A stretch of 16,287 nucleotides of DNA from RUG11272 sp045226335 (GCA_045226335.1 JBGVCH010000096.1:1-16287); one strand, 5' to 3'; numbered from the stretch's first letter, positions 1 to 7,178 are shown. Numbers and translations are program-made. Notes: a model not told the origin generated them from the sequence alone.

Positions 1-61
1 AAGAATTACAAGTCAAGTAAGGGTATGCAACCGAAGGTCCGGGGCGATCGGAAAGCCCTGG

Positions 62-81
62 CCGAGGCCCGCAGGCCTCGG
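62..81 (+). other. Conserved hairpin of repeat copy 1
   Basis: CCGAGGCC-CGCA-GGCCTCGG is a perfect 8 bp stem. Its counterpart at 234-253 has the same loop but a compensated A-T to C-G pair and a C-G to T-G wobble. The changes keep the stem, which favours function as folded RNA. Confidence 0.7.
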
Positions 82-233
82 AATCCCGTAGCTTTCATTT
101 TGCGTTCTTAACACGGGAAGGTATAACAAGTCAAGAAAGGCGTATGCACCCGAAGGCCCAGTCCTATCGGAAAAACCCAGTTCACAATCGGTGCCGGCAA
201 AGCTGGCTGGTTGTTCACCGGGCTTCCCGCTGG

Positions 234-253
234 CCGCGGTCCGCAGGCCGCGG
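234..253 (+). other. Conserved hairpin of repeat copy 2
   Basis: CCGCGGTC-CGCA-GGCCGCGG folds as the stem at 62-81 does, with substitutions that preserve pairing. It is followed by AATCCC, as in copy 1. Confidence 0.7.
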
Positions 254-295
254 AATCCCCTTGTAACGCTTGTCAATCATAAACGGGAATCGTAT

Positions 296-325
296 CAGTC
301 CTGTCGGCATGACGGGACTGTTTTT
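296..325 (+). terminator. Strong intrinsic terminator after the tandem element
   Basis: CAGTCCTGTC pairs with GACGGGACTG (10 bp, one T-G wobble) around the loop GGCAT, followed directly by five T. It would end a plus-strand transcript running through the repeats. It lies 155 bases upstream of the next start codon, so it either closes an upstream RNA or acts as a leader terminator. Confidence 0.85.
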
Positions 326-426
326 CATGGGTTCCACAGGCCGCGGCCGGCAGGAAAACGGAAGCGCGAAGCCGAAATTCAAGCGTGGCTTGAAAACCGT
401 CCGGGAACTTCAAGTTCTGCCCGCTG

Positions 427-453
427 TTGCGATCAGCCGGTATCTGGTATCAT
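427..453 (+). promoter_or_regulatory. Weak candidate promoter for the HTH-HD gene
   Basis: TTGCGA (427-432) and TATCAT (448-453) are separated by only 15 bp, shorter than usual. The site lies just upstream of the ribosome binding site and after the terminator at 296-325. Nothing else is recognisable between 326 and 464. Confidence 0.3.
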
Positions 454-479
454 CAGGCTGTACGAAGGAGGTGGCCGGA

Positions 480-1298
480 ATGAGCATCGGAAACAACATC
501 ATGGCAGCCCGAAAGGCAATGGGAATGACCCAGGAGCAGCTGGCCGAGAAGCTGGACGTCTCTTTTCAGGCCGTCAGCGCCTGGGAGCGGGACGAGTATC
601 TGCCGGAAACCAAAAAACTCGCGCTTCTGGCGCGGACACTCGACACGTCCCTGGACGCCCTGCTGGACGAGGACGTCCGCCCCTGGAAGCCGGGAAGCCC
701 CAATTTCGACCCGGATCACATGTACACCTACGTGAAGGCCAAGGCGCAGGGGCTCGGGCTGACCCAGGCCCTGGCGGCACTGCCCTGCATGAGGGAAAAG
801 CACGAGGGCTTTGTCCGGGAGAGCAAGGGAGGTCCGGTCCCCTATCGCGTCCATCCGCTGACGCTGGCCTGCCACGCGCTGGCCATGGGTCTGGCCGACG
901 ACGACCTGATCGCCGCGCTGCTCCTGCACGATGTGGTGGAGGACACGGACACCCCCGCGGAGGCGCTGCCGGTGGGCGAACGGGCCCGGCGGATTGTCCG
1001 GCTGGTGTCGTACAACACCTATCCCGGCCCGAAGGCGGCCATCAAGCAGGCGTACTATGACGCCATCAGGGAGGAGCCCCTGGCGGCGCTGGTCAAATGC
1101 ATCGACCGCTGCAACAACCTGTCCTGCATGGCGGACGGCTTTACCCGGGAGAAAATGAAGACGTATGTGTTCGAGACGGAGAAGTTCGTTCTGCCGCTGC
1201 TGGAGGTCATCAAAGCCATTCCCGAGTGGAACAGCGCCGCGTGGCTGCTCCGCTACCAGATAACGGCGCTGCTGGAGACCTTCAAGCGGATGCTGTGA
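480..1298 (+). CDS. XRE-family HTH protein fused to a SpoT/MESH1-like HD domain
   Basis: 272 residues. The start is ATG 480, preceded by AAGGAGG at 465-471; an in-frame upstream ATG at 270 lies before the terminator and lacks this site. Residues 1-65 form an XRE helix-turn-helix (MTQEQLAEKL, FQAVSAWERD). Residues 118-215 carry the RelA/SpoT-type HD signature: R123, H125-P, H150-D151, E154-D155 with the following T, and IDRCNN around D209-N213. These match the metal-binding set of (p)ppGpp hydrolases such as MESH1. No synthetase domain is present. By inference it is a DNA-binding alarmone or nucleotide hydrolase; it could equally bind a nucleotide as a sensor. The next gene follows after 31 bases and is probably co-transcribed. 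Confidence 0.85.
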   Translation: MSIGNNIMAARKAMGMTQEQLAEKLDVSFQAVSAWERDEYLPETKKLALLARTLDTSLDALLDEDVRPWKPGSPNFDPDHMYTYVKAKAQGLGLTQALAALPCMREKHEGFVRESKGGPVPYRVHPLTLACHALAMGLADDDLIAALLLHDVVEDTDTPAEALPVGERARRIVRLVSYNTYPGPKAAIKQAYYDAIREEPLAALVKCIDRCNNLSCMADGFTREKMKTYVFETEKFVLPLLEVIKAIPEWNSAAWLLRYQITALLETFKRML

Positions 1299-1329
1299 CG
1301 GACATCGGCACGGAAAGGTGGGTGTTCAG

Positions 1330-1671
1330 ATGTATCATTGCTCGTTTGACGGGATCAAGCTGACGCCGGATTGGCGCAGCCAGCACCTTCCCCAGGTCAT
1401 CCGCGCTTTCATGGAGAAGTGGCAGGGCGTCGCCGATGAGGAGATGAAGACCTACAAATTCGGCTGGCCCGCAAAACTCGTTCACACGGACTTCACGTAC
1501 AGGGGCACTTGTTACAGAATCTGCCCGGAAACCTTCGGCATCCCCTATGACCTGTGCGAATGCCTGCAGTGTGGGACGCAGATTGAGGAGAAATACGGCA
1601 GCCGCATGGACGAGGATCTCCTGGCCATAGACGGTGTGACGTATGTGTTCTCAAACGGCTTTCTCGATTGA
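1330..1671 (+). CDS. Small hypothetical protein
   Basis: 113 residues, beginning MYHCSFDGIKLTPDWR and ending VFSNGFLD. ATG 1330 is chosen because AAAGGTGG (1314-1321) sits 8 bases upstream; a GTG at 1318 would add four residues but falls inside that site. It is a soluble, aromatic-rich protein with cysteines at C-E-C-L-Q-C and no signal peptide or membrane segment. I do not recognise a catalytic motif. It follows the HTH-HD gene and precedes, in the same frame after its TGA, another coding stretch. That suggests either a broken two-domain gene or an adjacent gene that lost its start. Confidence 0.7.
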   Translation: MYHCSFDGIKLTPDWRSQHLPQVIRAFMEKWQGVADEEMKTYKFGWPAKLVHTDFTYRGTCYRICPETFGIPYDLCECLQCGTQIEEKYGSRMDEDLLAIDGVTYVFSNGFLD

Positions 1672-1956
1672 ACGGAAGAGGGTCGCGCAACCTACGGGCA
1701 CCGGCTTCACGTACGGGATGACGGATTTCGGTCCCTGCTGCGTTGCAAAGCGTGCGGTGCATATATCCTGTACCGGCACTCCGCGTTTCACAGCATGACG
1801 TACAAGGATGGCAGCCACGGCGACTGCTTCCCCGTGGAAGGCCCGGAGGAAACGGATGAACTGAACCGCCGATATAACGGGGACGAGCTTGAAAAAGCGT
1901 TCCCCAGGCGGTACCTGATCCGGACAAATGGGCAGTTGGGCCGGGCCAACGTCTGA
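1672..1956 (+). pseudogene. Coding remnant without a start codon (single CxxC motif)
   Basis: An open frame continues directly from the TGA of the preceding gene for 94 codons to TGA 1954-1956. It reads like a real protein: YGHRLHVRDDGFRSLL, then C-K-A-C-G, YFPV-like DCFPVEGPEE, LNRRYNGDELEKAF, then RRYLIRTNG. There is no ATG, GTG or TTG until an internal Met about 38 codons in. GGAAGAGGG at 1674-1682 resembles a ribosome binding site whose start codon has been lost. Alternatives are stop-codon read-through from the upstream frame, or a frameshift from ATG 1643 in another frame. The family seems to be a small hypothetical one; I cannot assign a function. Confidence 0.55.
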
Positions 1957-2000
1957 AGCGCGGCGGATGGAAGCGGGGGCTTCTGACAGGGCGAAAATGA

Positions 2001-2041
2001 AAGCGGCTGTGAACCGGTTATTTTCCCGTTCACCGCCGCTT
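2001..2041. terminator. Hairpin 1 of a duplicated pair between converging genes
   Basis: AAGCGGC and GCCGCTT close the stem. After one mismatch it continues with GTGAAC/GTTCAC, capped by a T-rich loop. It lies between the end of the plus-strand block (1956) and the end of the minus-strand operon (2170), so it probably acts as a bidirectional terminator. Neither side has a perfect T tract. Confidence 0.6.
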
Positions 2042-2060
2042 AATTCATGATACGGAAATT

Positions 2061-2101
2061 AAGCGGCTGTCAACGGTATTTTTCGCCGTTCGCAGCCGCT
2101 T
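2061..2101. terminator. Hairpin 2 of the duplicated pair
   Basis: AAGCGGCTG pairs with CAGCCGCTT (9 bp). An inner ACGG/CCGT stem surrounds a T-rich loop. It starts 60 bases after hairpin 1, is the same length, and shares AAGCGGCTGT at its start. Together they close the minus-strand operon ending at 2170 and the plus-strand genes ending at 1956. Confidence 0.6.
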
Positions 2102-2169
2102 TCATCGGGGTTTTGTCCGACGCAGCCGGGTCTTCCGCCTCCGTCCGACGGTCGTATGGGCTTTCCGGT

Positions 2170-2658
2170 TTACAGTTTCAGCACGGCCACGATCTCGTCG
2201 TCGTCCATTTCACCGTTTTCCACGAACCCGAACGAAGCGTACAGCTTTTTCGCGACTTCGTTCTCCGGGTTGTAGGAAGTGGCGCATGCTTCCGCCTTGC
2301 CGTGAGGCCAGGTCCTGATGAATTCCAGGGCAAGGCGCACGGCCTCCCGGCCGAAGCCCTTCCTCTGATAGCGCTTGTCGATCATCAGACGCCAGAGGCT
2401 GTAATTTTTCCTGAGGGCCAAAGGCGCGTCAGGGCCTTCCAGCGCGGCCTCGTTGTAGCCCAGCATCACAAAGCCCACCAGCGTATCGTCGTCATAGACG
2501 GCAAACGGATACGCATAGGACGCCTCCGAGGTGACGGCGAGATACGCCTCCACCAGGCTCTCCTCGTTGTCGGCCACGAAGGGGTACTGCGATTCGAAGA
2601 TCGACAGCTCGCAGACCTCCAGAGCGTTTTTGTACGTTACCTTTTCCAGATGTATCAT
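2170..2658 (-). CDS. GNAT family N-acetyltransferase
   Basis: 162 residues, full length for a single GNAT domain. ATG 2658 is preceded by AGGAGG (2666-2671). The acetyl-CoA loop is seen as QRKGFG, following the strand LWRLMIDKRY, with a C-terminal N-P-E-N...AKKLYASFGF segment typical of the fold. The LWRLMIDK, PFAVYDDDTLVGF and YPFVADNEESL blocks closely resemble the N-terminal half of the fusion protein at 5428-6918, so the two are probably paralogues. It is the last gene of the operon, 36 bases after tldE, ahead of the hairpins at 2001-2101. The substrate is unknown; small amines, amino acids or peptide ends are possible. Confidence 0.88.
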   Translation of the reverse strand: MIHLEKVTYKNALEVCELSIFESQYPFVADNEESLVEAYLAVTSEASYAYPFAVYDDDTLVGFVMLGYNEAALEGPDAPLALRKNYSLWRLMIDKRYQRKGFGREAVRLALEFIRTWPHGKAEACATSYNPENEVAKKLYASFGFVENGEMDDDEIVAVLKL

Positions 2659-2694
2659 TGTGTTTCCTCCTGTGTCAATGATCGATCACATTTT

Positions 2695-3975
2695 TCACTC
2701 CGCGCCGGTGATCTTGAGATTTTTCAGCAGCGTCACGCGGGGAATGACCCAGGTATCATATTGCTCGGTCTCCCTGCAGAACTGCATCGTAGGGATCGCA
2801 TCGTCGATCTTGCCGCTGACGGAGCCACCGGTGACAATCCTGACCGTGCCGTTTTGATGCAGATAGCCCAGCCGGATCTCGCCCGCAAGGTCGCCGCCGA
2901 CAGAGTTTACCTCGAAGGCGGAGAACTCCACGACCTCCAGATAGTCACCCTCGCGAAGCTCCGCCTCAGAACGGGTGCCGCCCTCGACCACGAAGTTTTC
3001 AGCAAGCGCGCTGTCCTCCACGCCCAGGTACTGGCTGAACTGGCGGGGACCCCAGAGGCTTTCCACTACGCCGTTCCTGATCAGGGTGCGGTCGTGTATC
3101 ACGGCGCCCTCTTTGTCGATCGGATAATCCTCGGAGGAGTTTTGCAGCGTGGAGACCGCCTTCAGGGTGATCCGGTCGCCGGTCGTGTATTCCGCCACTG
3201 TCTTGCCCGGCTTCCAGTCGGAGAGCTTGGAGTGGATCATTTCTGTGTTGATCTTATCCGCAAAATACCAGCGATAGACTTCAAGCGCGTCGTCCGTAGA
3301 AAGCAGTACGTCGTATTTGTTCAGCGCCGGTGTGGGTTCCGTCACCAGACGATCCTTGCCATAACGCAGCGCCTTTTCCACATCGCGGCAGAGCTTCTCT
3401 GCGTCACAGGTGCCGGATTCAAACATCCGGTACAGCTCGATCTCATGATCTTCCTTGCGGGCGTTGACGATGACCTCGATCATGGAGCTGGGGTAGCGGA
3501 CGGCATACTCCACACCGTTGGAGTTGCGGTAGTGCCGGGTGATTTCCTTGACGAAGATTTCGTAGGAATTGACAAACTCCGTCTCGGTCTCATGCACCTT
3601 TGCCATGGCGGAAATAAAATCCTTTGCGATGGCGGCAATGTCCACTTCCTTCAGAGCGGGAGAGGCCACCGGTTTGTCATTGAGCTTATAGCCGGGGTTT
3701 TTGACCAGAGAAGCCTGATAGAAAATATCTGCAAGCTTCTTTTGGATCTCACCGTCGGTATCCGTGGGGGCGATTTCGCCGGAGGCGGAACCCAGGAGCT
3801 CGCCCTCCAGCGGGCGATAGAGGGTCACCAGGAAGGTCCGAACCTCAGTAATTCGGTTCTGATCCAGATCATGACGGATGAAATAGAACTCCCAGCCTTT
3901 GGTGGTTTCCTCCCGCAGCTCCCAGGTCGTACAGCCGAGGGCTTTGATTTGTTCTTCAATATGATCCAGCATCAT
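2695..3975 (-). CDS. tldE: TldE/PmbA-type subunit of the TldD/TldE peptidase
   Basis: 426 residues, near the family length. The start is ATG 3975, which overlaps the tldD stop by four bases (ATGA) and implies translational coupling; the frame is open further upstream but only inside tldD. TldE proteins are the inactive, metal-free partners of the heterodimer. In line with this I see no HExxxH, while the family's C-terminal pattern is present (EYTTGDRITLKAVST, GAVIHDRTLIRNG, WGPRQFSQYLG, VVEGGTRS). It sits in the order tldD-tldE, as expected for co-assembly. The pair is known for processing microcin B17 and other peptide precursors and degrading unfolded peptides. Confidence 0.85.
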   Translation of the reverse strand: MMLDHIEEQIKALGCTTWELREETTKGWEFYFIRHDLDQNRITEVRTFLVTLYRPLEGELLGSASGEIAPTDTDGEIQKKLADIFYQASLVKNPGYKLNDKPVASPALKEVDIAAIAKDFISAMAKVHETETEFVNSYEIFVKEITRHYRNSNGVEYAVRYPSSMIEVIVNARKEDHEIELYRMFESGTCDAEKLCRDVEKALRYGKDRLVTEPTPALNKYDVLLSTDDALEVYRWYFADKINTEMIHSKLSDWKPGKTVAEYTTGDRITLKAVSTLQNSSEDYPIDKEGAVIHDRTLIRNGVVESLWGPRQFSQYLGVEDSALAENFVVEGGTRSEAELREGDYLEVVEFSAFEVNSVGGDLAGEIRLGYLHQNGTVRIVTGGSVSGKIDDAIPTMQFCRETEQYDTWVIPRVTLLKNLKITGAE

Positions 3976-5405
3976 CCCAACCTCGCTTTCATTTTCAGAT
4001 AGGGACCGCCAGCGGCAACCTTGACCCATTCCTTGTGGCCCTTGCCGCAGCCGCCGTTTCCTATGACGCCACGGTCTCTGGACGCCATACTGATGCTGCC
4101 CAGCAGATCGGGGACGTAACCGGTCATAACCACCGGGGAGACGACTCGGCCCGTGAGGGCGCCGTCTTTGATCTCGTACCCTCTGCAAACGATGCACTGG
4201 ATGCCCCAATGCTTGGGGTCCTCCATGCCGCTGTCTTCGCCTTCAAGCAGATAGCCAAACCTGACAGAGGCGATCATCTCCTCCAGCGTACTCTCGCCGG
4301 AGTCGAAGATGGTGTTGGTCATGCGGGTGTAGACCTTGTGGGCGAAATTCTCACGCTTGCCGTTGCCGGTGGGCTGAACGCCCAGCCGCAGAGCCGCCAG
4401 GGCGTCACAGATGCCGGTTTTGAGAATGCCGTGGTCAATCTCAATCACGTCGCCAGCCAGAACGCCTTCGTCGTCAAAAACGTAGGCTGTGACGCTGTTG
4501 TCGCAGAGGGCGCCTTCATGCATGGTGCAGAGCTCGGAGCCGACCCGCTTGCCGATGTAGTCCGCGCCCAAGGCGCGGTGCTTGACGAACATATCCATCT
4601 CAACACCGTGGCCGAAGGCCTCGTGGGCAATGAGGCCGCTGATCTCCGGATCGGTGATGATCTCGTATTCGCCGGGTTCGATCTCCTCGGAGGAGAGCAT
4701 CTGCTCCATGAGCTTGGGCATCCTTTCCATGGCCTCCTTCAGGCCCTCCAGGATCTCCGGGCCGCCGCAGCCGGAAACGCCCTGATAGACGTCTTTGTTA
4801 TCCTCCTCTTCGTTGGAGGAAACGGCCCAGCAGGTGCCCTCGGTGTACACATAGCTCTGGCGCAGGAAGCGGTTTTTCGTCACAAACATCTTGGAAATGT
4901 GCGTCGAAGCACCGCCGGCTCCACAGTCCAGCACCCGCGGGATGATCTCCATGCCGCGGTCAGACAGCGCCGTGAAGGTCTCGACCAGAGCTTTCATATC
5001 CACTTGCTCGGGCAGCTGCTCGGTCTCTTTCTCCTCAAAAAGCTCCAGGGGCTCGTCCGGGAGGATCGGGGTAGCATAAGCCTTGGTTCCGGTCAGCCTG
5101 AGGATCTCAAACTGACGTTCCAACCCGCAGACGATTTCCTCGGCCAGTGCCTCGATCGTGCCAGGTATCTCGTTGAAGGCGTACTCGCTGTACTGCCCGT
5201 TCCGCCAGACGCGTGCGACGTTGCCGCGTTCCGTGGTCATGGTCTTGCCGGTAATTTTCTTGTCACTCTGATAAATATATGCGCTGAAGCCCACGGAGTC
5301 GGTGGACAGGATGCTGACGTATTCAAAGGACTCGCCCAGCAACTCCACCAGCTTCTTCATCTTCGGCGCCAGTGCGTTCAGATAGGAGGAAAACGGTGCT
5401 TTCAT
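3972..5405 (-). CDS. tldD: TldD zinc metallopeptidase
   Basis: 477 residues, the usual family size. The active site is seen as LIAHEAFGHGVE with H261, E262 and H266. A late Cys at 453 in GGCGKGHK matches the third zinc ligand known for TldD, so the enzyme looks active. ATG 5405 is preferred: it follows an AAAGGAAAGGAAG tract lying after the upstream stop, whereas ATG 5441 overlaps the upstream gene and lacks a good site. The upstream gene ends 22 bases away and tldE overlaps by four bases. In complex with TldE it cleaves unstructured peptides in an internal chamber, which suggests peptide maturation or clearance for this operon. Confidence 0.92.
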   Translation of the reverse strand: MKAPFSSYLNALAPKMKKLVELLGESFEYVSILSTDSVGFSAYIYQSDKKITGKTMTTERGNVARVWRNGQYSEYAFNEIPGTIEALAEEIVCGLERQFEILRLTGTKAYATPILPDEPLELFEEKETEQLPEQVDMKALVETFTALSDRGMEIIPRVLDCGAGGASTHISKMFVTKNRFLRQSYVYTEGTCWAVSSNEEEDNKDVYQGVSGCGGPEILEGLKEAMERMPKLMEQMLSSEEIEPGEYEIITDPEISGLIAHEAFGHGVEMDMFVKHRALGADYIGKRVGSELCTMHEGALCDNSVTAYVFDDEGVLAGDVIEIDHGILKTGICDALAALRLGVQPTGNGKRENFAHKVYTRMTNTIFDSGESTLEEMIASVRFGYLLEGEDSGMEDPKHWGIQCIVCRGYEIKDGALTGRVVSPVVMTGYVPDLLGSISMASRDRGVIGNGGCGKGHKEWVKVAAGGPYLKMKARLG

Positions 5406-5427
5406 GTCAGGTGTTACTTCCTTTCCT

Positions 5428-6918
5428 TTATTCTTTTGCATTCTTATAGATCTCGCAGGCGATGCCTTCCGTCGCTTTGAGCGCCGCTTTCGTGGCGTTG
5501 TTGTACATCACGGCGACGCAGAGATCCTTTTTGCGGGAGAAGACCCAGTTGGTCAAAAAGCCCTCGTTCCAGCCGCCGTGACCGGCCACGCTGTCCTTGC
5601 GCGCTTCCGACTCCCAGACATTGAGGCAGAGCCCGTAGTCGTCCATCACCGGCGTCATCATGCGCCGGGCCGTCTTCTTTTTCAGGAAGCCGCCCCTGCG
5701 ATAACTGCGGGAAAGGGCGATGCCGACCTTCACCAGCTCCGTGGGCGTGGTCCACAGACCCGCCGCGGCGTGCTCGGGATAGTAGTGCCAGCCGTGGGCC
5801 GGGTCCTCCTTCTCCCCGAGCCGGCCGCCGAACGCGGCGTTGGCGGCGAGCTCCTCGTCCAGGGGCTGGAAGTAGCCGGTCCGTTTCAAACCCAGGGGTT
5901 CGGCGACCTCCTTCTGGAAGGCGTCCCGCAGGGTCGTGCCCGTGATGCGGGTGAAAGCCAGTTCCGCCAGGGTGATGCCGCCGCCGGAATACATGTGCTG
6001 TTTGCCGTAGGGCCGGATCATGCGGAGTTTGTGCGTGTTGCCTTTGCCGTCCAGCACGTCCTCCAGCGTGAGCGGCGCGTGATCCGCCCGGTAACCGGGG
6101 AAACCGTGGACATTGTAGCCCGCCGTGTGAGAAAGCAGCGCGGAGAAGGTCATGGGGCCCTTTTTGACGTACTCCGGCACAACGCCGGAGATGTCCGCGT
6201 CCAGGTCGATGAGGCCCTTGTCCACGTACCGGAGCAGCGTCAGGGCGAACATGGGCTTTGAGACCGAGCCCGCCTGGAACAGCATGTCCGGGTTCACCGG
6301 GAAATCCTGCCCGTGGCGGCCGCTGCCGGAGCAGTAAGTTACGAGGTCGCCGTCTCCGTCATAGACAGCCATGCTGACGCCATAGCCCTTCTTTCCCCTG
6401 ATCCGCATGGCCTTATCCACATCGACGCCGTAATAATTCTTGATGATCCTGCCCGGGCCTTTCAGCATCTGCATCAGGACCGCCTCGTCGGAATCGATGA
6501 TGCCGGTTTCCCGGAAGCCCGCCTTGTGATAGACATGCAGCCCCCGCTCGTTTTCCGGTTCGGTGGACAGGAAAAGCCGGTCCGCGCCGTTTTCTTTGAA
6601 ATACTGAATGATCTCCTGCAGGGCCGCCTGGCCATACCCCTTGTCCTGTTCGTTCTTGTCGATCATGAAACGCCAGAGCCAGTACCGGTCGTCCTCGTCT
6701 TCCTCCTCCGGGTTAAAGGCGAACATGCAGAAGCCCACAAGCCTGTCGTCCGCGTAGATCGCAAACGGCCGCGCCACGCCCGGGTCTTCCGCGTTGGCCT
6801 CGTCGGCCTGTCTGAGGGAGACGTCGTTGGGGGCCACAAAGGGCTGGTCTTCGCGCACGGAAAGGGCCAAGACGGCGTCTCTGTTTTCATCGCTGATAGG
6901 AACCAGTCTGATTTTCAT
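5428..6918 (-). CDS. Fusion of a GNAT acetyltransferase and a class C beta-lactamase-like serine hydrolase
   Basis: 496 residues in one uninterrupted frame. Residues 1-152 are a GNAT domain (PFAIYADDRLVGF, LWRFMIDK, acetyl-CoA loop QDKGYG). Residues about 178-490 are a beta-lactamase/penicillin-binding-protein-like hydrolase (S12 type) with S218-V-S-K221, Tyr310 in Y-S-G, and H447-G-G replacing KTG. Those residues occur in class C-like esterases and D-amino-acid peptidases; true beta-lactamase activity is not implied. There is no signal peptide, so the hydrolase half should be cytoplasmic, which is unusual. ATG 6918 follows AGGAGG at 9 bases. First gene of the operon, downstream of the leader at 6919-7172. 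The GNAT half is a paralogue of the protein at 2170-2658. Confidence 0.9.
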   Translation of the reverse strand: MKIRLVPISDENRDAVLALSVREDQPFVAPNDVSLRQADEANAEDPGVARPFAIYADDRLVGFCMFAFNPEEEDEDDRYWLWRFMIDKNEQDKGYGQAALQEIIQYFKENGADRLFLSTEPENERGLHVYHKAGFRETGIIDSDEAVLMQMLKGPGRIIKNYYGVDVDKAMRIRGKKGYGVSMAVYDGDGDLVTYCSGSGRHGQDFPVNPDMLFQAGSVSKPMFALTLLRYVDKGLIDLDADISGVVPEYVKKGPMTFSALLSHTAGYNVHGFPGYRADHAPLTLEDVLDGKGNTHKLRMIRPYGKQHMYSGGGITLAELAFTRITGTTLRDAFQKEVAEPLGLKRTGYFQPLDEELAANAAFGGRLGEKEDPAHGWHYYPEHAAAGLWTTPTELVKVGIALSRSYRRGGFLKKKTARRMMTPVMDDYGLCLNVWESEARKDSVAGHGGWNEGFLTNWVFSRKKDLCVAVMYNNATKAALKATEGIACEIYKNAKE

Positions 6919-7172
6919 GATGGATTTCCTCCTGTTTTCTTCTGTTGTTCACGGCCGGCTTGCGTCCGCCGGCCGAGGAATGTACAAAAACACCGCAAAG
7001 AAGCAGCTCCCGTCTGTGGCTGCATCCTGCGGTCCCACGTTCCGAAAGTCACTCACGGCGGTGCGTCAAACAAGAGGGCTTTGTCCCTCCCCTCGTGCTC
7101 CGCACCCGTATTCAGTTAGCCGATGATCGCCTCGCTGTTGATCATTGGTTTGTCCTCTTTTCGCAAACATCC
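6919..7172 (-). promoter_or_regulatory. Structured 5' leader; candidate T-box riboswitch (possible Tyr specifier)
   Basis: Between a TATAAT promoter and the first operon gene lie about 250 untranslated bases. On the minus strand they contain, in order: AAAGAGGAC (7160-7152); a hairpin CCAATGATC/GATCATCGG (7148-7120, one mismatch); GAATAC (7113-7108) followed by GGAGC (7101-7097); a long stem ACGGGTGCG/CGCACCGCCGT (7109-7101 with 7065-7055); GTGGGACCGC (7038-7029); and a terminator. The order matches a T-box leader: stem I foot, specifier GAA-UAC, T-box GTGGNACCGC inside the terminator arm. Against it, no AGTA motif or full stem I is seen, the long stem overlaps the proposed codon, and I cannot draw a clean antiterminator. 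Another structured leader class remains possible. Confidence 0.45.
6986..7033 (-). terminator. Leader terminator upstream of the GNAT-hydrolase gene
   Basis: On the minus strand ACCGCAGGATGCAGC (7033-7019) pairs with GCTGCTTCTTTGCGGT (7007-6992), with internal wobbles and a small mismatch, followed by G and five T. It lies between promoter and start codon, so it should attenuate the operon unless another fold forms. Its 5' arm overlaps the T-box-like GTGGGACCGC. Confidence 0.65.
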
Positions 7173-7178
7173 GCTTTC

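Larger units (their letters stand above)
8..290 (+). repeat. Two tandem diverged copies of a structured element
   Basis: Copy 1 runs from about 8 to 125 and copy 2 from about 126 to 290. Both open with ACAAGTCAAG, then GTATGCA, CCGAAGG and ATCGGAAA. Both then have a hairpin with loop CGCA, the string CGGAATCCC, and a distal ACGGGA that can pair back to the TCCC. Copy 2 carries about 50 extra bases (179-230), themselves able to fold as CGGTG...CACCG around GCCGGC-AAA-GCTGGC. Copy 1 begins close to the window edge, so more copies may lie upstream. No convincing protein is encoded here. It could be a tandem structured RNA, a leader, or a genome-wide intergenic repeat. I do not recognise the family. 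Confidence 0.7.

Noticed and set aside
13..276. 87-codon open frame on the minus strand across the tandem repeats
   Set aside because: It simply spans both repeat copies, has no ribosome binding site, and the repeat differences preserve RNA stems rather than codons.
2047..4002. Long plus-strand open frame opposite the GNAT and tldE
   Set aside because: It is antisense to genes with clear families and binding sites. Its translation is His/Arg/Val-rich, low-quality sequence typical of the shadow strand in GC-rich DNA.
4035..5480. Long plus-strand frame opposite tldD
   Set aside because: tldD on the other strand has the full zinc motif and operon overlaps, so this frame is a shadow.
7090..7110. 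Guanidine-I (ykkC-like) riboswitch reading of the GGGACAAAGCCC hairpin in the leader
   Set aside because: Only a short GGG...CCC hairpin resembles it. The ACTGGTCCGAGAG and other core motifs of that class are missing.
6919..7172. A RiPP precursor peptide next to the tldDE operon
   Set aside because: The region is better explained as a structured leader with a terminator. No small frame with a good start and binding site was found.
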